Source: Prorocentrum cordatum (taxonomy: Eukaryota > Sar > Dinophyceae > Prorocentrales > Prorocentraceae). From it: a DNA stretch of 64,000 nt. Positions 39,401 through 49,444 of this stretch are shown here, piece after piece; position 1 is the stretch's first letter; the number at the start of each line of letters is the position of its first letter. The notes beneath the pieces are model-generated. The model saw nothing but the letters and a program-made list of their open reading frames with translations. It was not told the origin of the DNA and searched no databases. The DNA lies in contig CAUYUJ010003587.1 of assembly GCA_963575745.1 (NCBI GenBank), positions 1-64,000 of the forward strand, in the 5' to 3' direction. The position numbers and the translations under genes were made by a program.

Positions 39401-39500
39401 CGAGACATCGTCGCAACTCTGGGGTCCGAAATGCCGCTCGCGAGGTGGTCCAGCCAGTTACGCTGGAGACACCCTCGCAACTCTGGGCTCCGAGATGCCG
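36430..39500. repeat. 64-bp tandem repeat inside a higher-order repeat
   Basis: Units of 64 bp start GATGCC at 36,589, 36,653 and 36,717 and contain CGTTTCGCCTGAGACATCCT. Groups of them alternate with a longer block holding CCACATGTTACATATCC, multiple CAGGAGGCCCC steps, a TCAATACACATCCGG segment and GTTGATTTTTCCTGCTC. The ACATGTTACATAT-type marker recurs near 36,945, 37,185, 37,765, 38,472 and 38,940, so the higher-order length varies (about 240 to 700 bp) with the number of 64-mers. No coding frame credible. Confidence 0.88.
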
Positions 39501-40111
39501 TTCGGGATGAGGAGGTGGAGGAGGAGGAGGAGGAGGAGGAGGAGGAGGCATGTTTTAACATGCCATGCCAGCCCGCACTGGACGGGCACGCAATCGACCC
39601 TGGAAACCGCAGTGGGTCTAAAAACCCTGTTTGGGGATACTGCGCTCCAGCTACAATTTTTCGTTTTTCTTGCTGTGAATTGCCTTCCTGTAGAGGGACA
39701 CGCCCGACTTAAGGGCAGTGGGCGGCCGCACCCACGAGCGCGCGTTGCACAGTCGCGCCTTGCTCGCCGAAGTCTTGGCCTCCGGCCACTGTGGAAGCAC
39801 GAGCGGGGCAAGTCGGTTCGGGGGCGCAGGGCGGCAGTGCCAGCGGCTCCTCTTCATCCTCCCCCTCGGCCCTCACAATCCGACGTCTCTCCTCGTCCCC
39901 CCCTATCCACCCCCTCCCCTCGTCGCCGTCCTCCTCCTCCCCCATGGACACCACTCTTGCTCCATCTCGTCCTCCCCGACCGTCCCCCCCTCGATCCTCC
40001 TTGTCCTCACGTTCCTACTCCTCTCCGCCTCGCTCTCCTCTTCGACAAGCGCGGGACGAGATTGATTTCCCAGGCGCCGCTGCCAGAACAACTCCACACC
40101 AGATGGCAAGC
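39501..40111. other. Spacer with (GAG)n tract, no gene seen
   Basis: A (GGAGGA)n run at 39,510-39,548 is followed by about 550 bp of unique sequence. A frame of 261 codons on plus is Ser/Pro/Arg-rich and matches nothing known to me. Confidence 0.45.
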
Positions 40112-40319
40112 ACGATTAGGGGAACGACAGATGACATAAACATACAAACTCGGAGGTCCGCGCGGATTTCTTGGATCCGCGCTGGACCCCCCTCCCTGGC
40201 GCGCTCCGCGCGCCAGAAGCGGCGCCGGAGGCGCCGCCAGGGTGCCCCAACGCCGATCCGAGAAATCCGCGGGAAGCTCTGAGTTGTTATGTTTATGTCA
40301 GCGTTCGTTTCCCTAACGA
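40112..40319. repeat. Foldback element of about 205 bp
   Basis: Inverted repeat with arms of about 70-75 bp. The left arm holds TGACATAAACATAC at 40,132 and GCGGATTTCTTGGATC; the reverse complement of the right arm holds TGACATAAACATAAC and GCGGATTTCTCGGATC. The match continues outward through ATTAGGGGAACGA versus GTTAGGGAAACGA. The GC-rich loop carries GGCGCGCTCCGCGCGCC. It looks like a MITE or foldback; no target duplication could be fixed. Confidence 0.75.
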
Positions 40320-40751
40320 AAGACGTGGCACACCACATCGTCTGGTCTTAGCCAGTGTGTGAGATTGAAACGTTAGGAAAACGCGACGCCTACCTACCAT
40401 ACAAGTGGCGTCTGAGGTCCACTGAAACTGGGCGCTTGTGAAGTTACGTAGGCGGCCAGGACGCTAGAACGTTGTAAGAGTAGAGTGCTGGTAGAAACCA
40501 TTTTCGGAAGTTCGGCACCAGATGCCCAGGAAGAAAAGAAGAAAGGCAGGCCAGGAGACTAGATTGGACGGGAGACTCATTACACTGGAGGTTGCCAATT
40601 CGATCGGGTCGAAGGAACGGTGGTGCACCAGGTAATTGTACTGGGTTTGGAAAGTATTACACGGCTACGCAATTGGAAGCCATATCGATGTGTGTATAAA
40701 GGAAATGAATTCCAAGATACCCGTACACATAAAGAGAGGAACACTATATAT

Positions 40752-40756
<5 letters not shown>
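40320..40756. other. Unique stretch, no gene seen
   Basis: About 440 bp of balanced composition without repeats or a recognisable protein. Confidence 0.5.
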
Positions 40757-40803
<47 letters not shown>

Positions 40804-41170
40804 CGAGAGAGGGACAGAGAGAGCGAGCGAGAGACAGACAACCAGTCATACAGACAAATCCACATATTCAGATTTACATATCTGTATATGTCTACATGTG
40901 TCTGGCCTGTCGGTGGTTCTGCGCATGCAAATGGCAATGGCGAGGTTCAGAGACAGAGAGAGAGATAGATAGAGGGAGGGCATACACAGAGATCGAGAGA
41001 GAGAGGGAGAAAGAGAGCGATATAAATAACGATAATCAACAATAAACAAGGCAGGGCGAGAGAGAGAGAGAGAGAGAGACAATAAAAAAACAAAGAGAGC
41101 GAGAGAGAGGGAGAGAGAGGGAGAGCGAGAGAACGAGGGAGACATAGGGAGAGAGAGAACGAGAGAGAGG
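40757..41170 (+). repeat. (GA)n microsatellite region
   Basis: Interrupted AGAGAG runs at 40,757-40,840, 40,955-41,030 and 41,055-41,170, with unique sequence between them. Confidence 0.9.
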
Positions 41171-42059
41171 GATCGATCTCTTTAAGAACACTTGGCTGGA
41201 TAGGTATCACCCAGGTCATAGCGCCCCCCCCACCTCAATGAACATCATCCCTCCGCCAGCGCGTCACCTCGACCGCATGGCTCCTACACCAGCACACTAT
41301 CACGCTGTGCGTAGAAAGGCAGATTCGAAAACTCGAGCCCGCAGAGGCAAGGAGCACATTTACCAACTAGCGGGTGGGAAGACCCACGAAACCTCTGAAT
41401 AGGCCTTTATGTGTAAACCCGTTCAAAAGATGGTGACCGCCACAAGCAAAACAAACAATCCATGATATGCTCTCATGACCGGCTTGCGGTTTGTACTGGC
41501 GAGTGATTTTGACTGGTTTCCAAATTATAGCGACAATTCGTCTGAACCACACCTCTTCAGCAAACGCCTCTCTGCCGCTGACAAGTAGAAGTCGAACGCG
41601 TCATCACGTTTGGAAGCTAGAAATTGGTGTGGATGGGAGTGAAACAAGCTCTGCGACCTTATTTGTATCATGCTCTTACCGTCCTGCGCTACCCATTGCG
41701 CCTCTTGGTTCAAGACACCGGGCGCCGACCGGGCAGGGCAACACGGCAGCAGGAAGCACACCGCGCAGGGCCTGCGTTGTCAATCAAGCCCAGCTGCAGG
41801 CGAAAAACTTTGCATGGTTCCAACTGGAAAACAACTCATCCGCCTCACTCGTCCCTGTGTCTGTGGCCGCTGCTGGGCACGGCCCGCGCCTGCCTCGCGG
41901 CACGGCGCGCAGGGGCACCGCGGAGGAGAGCGCACCCGAGATGCAGCCTCGGGTTCGAGCGGCCGTCATCAATCGGAGCACCTCCGCTGGCTGTAAGGAG
42001 AGCGGGGAACGGGAAAATTGATTCTTCACCTGCGACGTTGGAATCGTCATGCATCTGGC
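41171..42059. other. Unique stretch, no gene assigned
   Basis: About 890 bp. A 176-codon plus-strand frame at 41,491-42,021 is open but shows no motif, bias or family I know. Confidence 0.45.
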
Positions 42060-42195
42060 CTGGATGCGAGAAATTGTTCCCAACCATCCTGTGGTGTTGG
42101 GTCCTCGTTTGAAGAGGCAGCGCCCCGCGTTCCTCCCGCGTTCCGAAAACGAAACTGCACATGACTGGGCCCTTCGCCAAGATATTTCCTGTCAC
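42060..42195 (+). repeat. Array-less copy of the 90-bp composite unit
   Basis: The start piece CCCAACCATCCTGTGGTG with TTGGGTCCTCGTTTGAAG (from 42,079) is followed after only about 45 bp by an end piece resembling the others (TGCACATGACTGGGCCC then TTCGCCAAGATATTT, to about 42,187). No 90-bp repeats lie between them. This is the same unit as at 6,511-7,445 and 17,535-19,725 without its minisatellite. Confidence 0.75.
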
Positions 42196-42905
42196 TGCCA
42201 GCAACGGTCGTTACCAAGGGGGAAGGGGGGGGGGCGAGTAAGGGTAACGCTTGGGCGGGGTGGGGCACGTTGTGGGGGAAGGGGCGCTGCGATCGCCATA
42301 ACATGCGCGCGAGTACTGGCATCTGTGGGGGGATCTGGGCCGCCACCCTACGTGCAATCGCTCAAGTTACCGAGGAAACATGTTGGCTTGGGTAACGACA
42401 GTGACGCGCCAGCGGAAAAAAAAATCCTGCCAGCAAATTCGCGAACGCACATGGCAAGGTTCACGTGTGGAACATTCTGATGCCACGCACTGGATACACG
42501 TGCGGACCCAGCCTGCACGGCAAGAAAAAGCCCGAACGCTTGGAAAGACATCTGGCCTTTTGTGTTCCCAGCTCTCGCCCAGGCCGGACGCGCCATGCGA
42601 ATCTAGCTTTCTGGTGGAAGATGGTGCACGCTGCCTTCCCATGCGTGCACTGTGAAATCCAAAAGCTGTTTCTCCCACGACAAATGTTGTTGTCTGGCGT
42701 AAGTGTTGTTCGACCTCCGCGCGGAGAGCTTCAATGCAACGGTCAAGTCTCAAGTAAAAGGGTGAGGTCTAAGGCAGGGACCTTGACAAGGCAGCAATAC
42801 GACTGTTGAGAACAGTACGGCGGCCACTACGAATGACCCAGCGACGCCGCGAACTAAGACTATTCGCGTTGTGGTGGAGACATGGCAGGTCGAGGGAAAA
42901 CCCCG
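42196..42905. other. Unique stretch, no gene assigned
   Basis: A G-rich segment at 42,215-42,290, then unremarkable sequence. A 114-codon plus-strand frame at 42,465-42,809 (GYTCGPSLHGKK, CVHCEIQKLF) has scattered Cys but no recognised domain. Confidence 0.4.
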
Positions 42906-43115
42906 AGGTGGAGAATACTGATGATGATGGGGCTGATGATCGTGCTGCTGCTGCTGATGATGATGATGGTGCTGCTGATTACGATGTCGTTGATGCTGGT
43001 GGTGATGCTGCTGGTGGTCATGATGCTGGTGCTGATTCTTATGATACTGATACTGATGGTGATGATGTTGCTTTGGTGCTGCTGATGATGGGAATGATAA
43101 CGTTGATGGGGAAGC
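42906..43115 (+). repeat. GAT/GCT triplet repeat tract
   Basis: Interrupted GATGAT, GCTGCT and GGTGAT triplets over about 200 bp. Confidence 0.85.
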
Positions 43116-43739
43116 GCAAAATCATACGGAAGAGTATAACGAGTAGGGGCGGGGGAGGGGAAAGGATGGGGATGAAATGCGGACGACCCAGGGAGGGGCG
43201 GGGTTGGGGTGGGGCAAGGAGGAAGGGAAAAAGGAGGCGAGAGGAATCGGGGGGGCGTCGGAGAAACAGGAGGTGCTCAATGGAACGCAAGGCTGACCGT
43301 GCTCGGTGCACCATGCCGGTAAAAATGAGATGACGATGGTCGGATGATGGGGCGGATGAGCAATATGAGGAAAAGACGGGCGGGAGGAGTTAGAAAAGGA
43401 GAAGCAGGAAACGAGGCGAGAAAGCGGAGTTGGAGGCGGACAAGGCAAGGAGGCAGAAGAGGAGGATACGGAGGTAGATCGGGAGGAAAAGGAGGCAGAG
43501 GAGGAGACAGGGCAATGCGACTCTGGAGTGCTATCACTGTGTTTCCATATTCAACACTTATGATACAACTCGCTCCTGGGCGGAATCAAAAATGCGGTTT
43601 CCCACAGCGGTGCTGCAGGTGAGCTCACGAGGGCATCGACCCACCCTTTTTCTGAGATGTGCCAATTAGGGGGGTGATGGCATCGCCACGCCAGTGCAAT
43701 TACATCCCGCAGAATCTAGCACTACGACGTTTCTTGACA
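43116..43739. other. Purine-rich spacer, no gene seen
   Basis: About 620 bp, purine-rich on the plus strand (GGAGG and AAGGAGG runs) without a clear period. No gene. Confidence 0.45.
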
Positions 43740-44025
43740 GACTGCCCACAGGGTCGTGGGATCCCGATTCGGGATCCGGCTGATCGGATCCACGAAACCG
43801 GATCCGCGGATCCATTTTCTGAGAATCCGGATCCGGTCTAGAATCCAGATCCGGTGTTGTTCTTTTGTCTATATATATATATATGTAAAATATGTATATC
43901 AGTGTATATGTATATATATATATACATACATGCATGTATACATATGTATATGTATTTGTGTGTGTATATGAATATACATATGTTTGCATTTGTGTACACA
44001 TATATGTATACATACTTATACAGTT
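43740..44025 (+). repeat. GGATCC-rich module with TA/TG-rich microsatellite, copy 1
   Basis: GGGTCGTGGGATCC, then several GGATCC or GGATCCG sites within 110 bp, followed by a (TATATG/TACATA) tract at 43,868-44,020. A second copy lies inverted at 61,780-62,215. Confidence 0.8.
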
Positions 44026-45155
44026 GGCGGATGAGGGAGGTGGGGGAGGGTGGGAGAAGGGGCGCGCGCGCGTGCGTGTGGAGCGGGAAGGAGAGGGCGC
44101 GTGGGTTCGTGTACGCGTATATGCTCGCCAGCAGGGGGCCGCCCTAGTGGCGGCGAGAGGGAACGCGAGGGGGAGGGCATGGGCGCCCTCCCCCGTGAAA
44201 TCGGCGTCTGGTCCAGCGTCGTGCCCTCGCGCGGCTTCTCCACGTCGACGTCGTCCTCGCGCGCGGGCCGCGCGCGCGCCCGCCGATTGGCGGGGCACGC
44301 GCGCGCGGCCGCAAACAAAAAAAGAAAGAGGAAGGAAACCCTAGGAATACGTGCCGTGCGGGGGTGCTGGGGCGGGGGGAGCTCGAAAGGGTTTGGGGGG
44401 AGGGGAGGGGGGGAACCGTTTCTTCTTTTTCCCAGCCCAGGAGGAGGAGGAGGAGGAGGAGGAGGAGGAGGAGGAGGAGAGAGGAGAAGGAGGGAGGAGG
44501 ACCCCCATGCAGGGAGGGCTTTCATGCAGCGCGCGGGGGCAACGATGCCCTGCGCGAGGGTCACGTTGTACCACGTCTGGTGGTAGCTAGGGCGCATGTT
44601 TTGATTTAAGGACTTATGAGGAGGGGATTTGGGACGGGAGGGCCGTAATTGGGCCCCCTGGGTATACCCGTCGGTTTCCTGCCACACGAATGTGGGTCAT
44701 CCTGTGGTCCCAGCGCCGCTGCGGCGCAGGGAACCACAGCCGCCACATGGGCGGGCGCGCGCCCGCCGCTGGTATGCACCAGAACGGCGGGAGCTCCTCG
44801 CCCGCGACCGCCGCTTCGACCGCCCTGGGGGCCCAGGGCGGCCGAGGGCTGGGGGGGCGCGCCACGGGCCCGGGGCACCATGTGTAGCGCCCTGGGTGGC
44901 GGAGCCCACCACTCCATGGTGCTTGGGCCTAGGAGGAGGGTGAGGAGGAGGAGGAGGAGGAGGAGGAGGAGGAGGAGGAGGAAGGAGGACCAGAGAGAAC
45001 CAAGTATACATCAGCGACGCTGCTATACACCCTCCCGTCCAATGTCACCTCCTCATAAGTCCATACAAGCATCCTTTTCACACGCTGCGCCTCAGCGAGA
45101 GCCCAATTTGAAAAACGGGCCGCCCTCGATCCGTGTAAGCAGGAGGAGGGACGAC
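44026..45155. other. GC-rich spacer with small palindromes and (GAG)n runs, no gene seen
   Basis: Holds (GGA)n at 44,438-44,480 and 44,935-44,985. Perfect short palindromes include GCGGGCGCGCGCCCGC near 44,750 and GCCCTGGGGGCCCAGGGC near 44,822, and an imperfect hairpin bounded by TGTGGT/ACCACA at about 44,699-44,734. Overlapping frames are low complexity. Confidence 0.5.
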
Positions 45156-45290
45156 GAGGGGGATGAGGGGATCCACCCAAACTCCTCCTCCAGTACACGC
45201 TACGCACACACGCACACACACACACACACCACGCATAATACTCGAAATCCTCCACTCCCCCGCCTCCCCCAGAACGAACAACGACGACGA
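45156..45290 (+). repeat. Dispersed module, copy 1 of 3
   Basis: GGGATGAGGGGATCCACCC, CTCCTCCAGTACACGCTAC, a (CA)n run, then CACGCATAATACTCGAAATC and CGCCTCCCCCAGAACGAAC. Two more copies lie in tandem at 61,230-61,345 and 61,411-61,526 (period 181 bp). Confidence 0.85.
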
Positions 45291-46112
45291 CGACGGCGAC
45301 GGCGGCGACGACGACGACTCGGCTGCGGCGGCGAACCTCGCTCTCCCGAAGCTCGGAAGGCGCACCGATCGTCTCCAGGAGCTCGGAGGCACCGATATCG
45401 GAGTTCGGAGGCACCGATCTCCCCCCCTCCCTCCCACCCCTCCCTCCCCTCCTTCCCTCCCTCCCTCTTACCCCCCTCACTCTTTCCCTCCCTCCCTCCT
45501 CCTCCTCCGCCTCCTCCTCCTCCTCCTCCTCCTCATCATCCTCCTCTTCCTCCTCCTCTCCCTCCTCCGCCTCCTCGCCTCCTCCTCCTCCTCCTCCGCC
45601 TCCTCCTCCTCTTCCTCCTCATCCTCCGCCTCCTCCTCCTCATCCTCCTCCCCCTCCTCATCCTCCTCCTCCTCCTCCTCCTCCTCCTCATCCTCCTCCA
45701 ACGCCTCCTCCTCCTCCTCCTCCTCTCTCCTCCCCTCCTCCTCCTCCTCTGATCATCCTCCTCCTCCTCCTCCTCCTCCTCTCTCCTCCTCCCTCCTCCT
45801 CTCATCATCATCATCATCATCCCCCCCCCTCCCCTCCTCCTCCTCCTCCTCCTCCGCCTCCTCCTCCTCCTCCTCCTCCTCCACCTCCACCCCTCCTCCT
45901 CCTCCTCCTCCTCCTCCTCCTCCTCCTCCTATCCCCTCCTCCTCCTCATCATCATCATCATCCTCATCCTCATCCTTGCGCTCGGGCGGGGCATCCACCT
46001 CTCGGGCGAGCCCTGCTCGGGCGGGGCCTCCACCTCTCGGGCGAGCCCTGCTCGGCGGTGGGCCGCGCCCAGGGGGGCTGACCAGGACAGGAGGAGAGGG
46101 CACCCTGACCAG
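45291..46112. repeat. GAC and TCC triplet microsatellites
   Basis: (GAC)n at 45,280-45,325 and a nearly continuous (TCC/CTC)n region at 45,430-45,970, then two copies of CCACCTCTCGGGCGAGCCC at about 45,990 and 46,030. Confidence 0.85.
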
Positions 46113-46235
46113 GAAGCGACCTCAGTCGATTTTCAGTCGCGCGATTTCGCTCCCGCTCGAGACATCCTCACTGGATTGAGCCGCACCTCAGTTGGTTTTC
46201 AGTCGCTTCCCAGTCGAACGTTTCAGTCTGTTTCG
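46113..46235 (+). repeat. TCAGTCG-rich dispersed module, copy 1
   Basis: CTCAGTCGATTTTCAGTCGC, GCTCCCGCTCGAGACATCC, then CTCAGTTGGTTTTCAGTCGC and GTCGAACGTTTCAG. Relatives lie at 52,958-53,125 and 57,035-57,143. Confidence 0.85.
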
Positions 46236-46288
46236 TCGTCGTCGCCGTCGTCGTCGTCGTCGTCGAGGTCGTCGTCGCCGCGGTCGTT

Positions 46289-46380
<92 letters not shown>

Positions 46381-46501
46381 GGTTGCGTAGTCGAAGCTCG
46401 AGCGATCTCCGCCGTCGGACGACGAGACGACGATGACGACGACGACGACGACGACGACGACGGTGAGGGACACGGGGTGGGCAGAAATTCCCTCAGAAGA
46501 A

Positions 46502-46549
<48 letters not shown>

Positions 46550-47409
46550 CGGCGGGGAGCAAGTGCTGCGTTCCCGTGCGGCTCGAGCTCCGATCCAGGT
46601 CGCGCCAAGGCGCCGAGGCGCTCTCGGGCGCGGCAGGCCAAGCAGGCGGGGGCTGATGTGCACCCCCTGCCTCCGAAGGGACGTGGAGGTGGATGCGGAG
46701 GACGGGGGGGGAGGGGGAGGGGAGGAGGAGGAGGAGGAGGAGGAGGAGGGAGGAGGAGGAGGAGGAGAGGAGGAGGCCGATGACGGCGCAGAGCAGCGGG
46801 GAGCAAGTGCTGCGTTCCCGTGCGGCTCGAGCTCCGATCCAGGTCGCGCCGGAGCGCTCTCTCGGGCGCGGCAGGCCAAACGCCTGCAGCGGGGGCTGAT
46901 GTGCACCCCCTGCTTCCGAAGGGACGTGGAGGTGGAGGCGGAGGATGGGGGCGAGGGGGAGGCTGAGGAGGAGGAGGAGGAGGAGGAGGAGGAGGAGGAG
47001 GAGGACGAGGACGAGGACGAGGACGAGGAAGAGGAGGAGGCCGATGACGGCGCAGAGAAGGAGAACGAGGAGGGAAACCAAGGGGGGAGCGAGTGAAAAG
47101 CCAGGAGGTTGGGATTCCAGCCCCCACCTCAATCACAAAAAGGCACGCGCTGCCCGCATCAGCGCCTGCCGTGCAGGCATGTGGATGAGGCAGATAAGCC
47201 TCGCACACCGCTCTCAAAGAGATACCTCCTCGTTATCCTCCTCATAATAGTGCTCCTTCTCGTCCTCCTCGTAGTCCTCTTATCGTCGCCGTGCCCTCCT
47301 CTGTCTCCCGCTTCCTCCTGCCCCTCCCCCATCCCCCCTCCTCGCACCCTTTCCCATTCTTCCTATCCTCCTTCCTCCTCCGTCGGACTGGCGAGCGCCG
47401 CGAATGCAC
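46236..47409. repeat. GTC/GAC triplet tracts, a 244-bp duplication and 3' flank
   Basis: (GTC)n with GTGGTC runs (46,235-46,380) and (GAC)n (46,434-46,550), then a segment with AAGTGCTGCGTTCCCGTGCG at 46,561 repeated at 46,805. (GAG)n tracts follow each copy. 47,090-47,409 is unique flank of the next gene. No gene seen. Confidence 0.75.
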
Positions 47410-49161
<1,752 letters not shown>

Positions 49162-49444
49162 AGTGAAACCGCGGGCGTCCTGGACTGCGCAAGTGTTCGC
49201 TCCTTAAGCGGTCGGACCTGTGCCGAAAATCCACGCGTTCAAAGATAGGATACCTATGAGGGCAAATGATGTCCAAGGCAACCAAAAGCACGCGGGCAAG
49301 GGAACTCGCTTTTCCAGTCGGGGGGGAGCAGGAGGGGGAGTAGAGGGGGGAGGAAGAGCAAGGGGAGGACCAGGGTGAGCGGGAGGGCCGCGGGGGGAGG
49401 GACCAGAGGGAATTGATGGAGAAGTGGCGGGCGGGCGGTCAAGA
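49162..49444. other. Intergenic spacer between two co-directional genes
   Basis: 283 bp, G-rich on the plus strand (GGGAGG runs at 49,320-49,415). It is a short tail-to-head spacer typical of tightly packed same-strand genes. Confidence 0.5.

Noticed and set aside
45163-46179. Ser-, Glu- or Arg-only frames over triplet microsatellites (also 34.6-35.4 kb, 46.2-47.1 kb, 60.7-61.6 kb)
   Set aside because: They are translations of TCC, GAG and GAC repeats without unique protein sequence.
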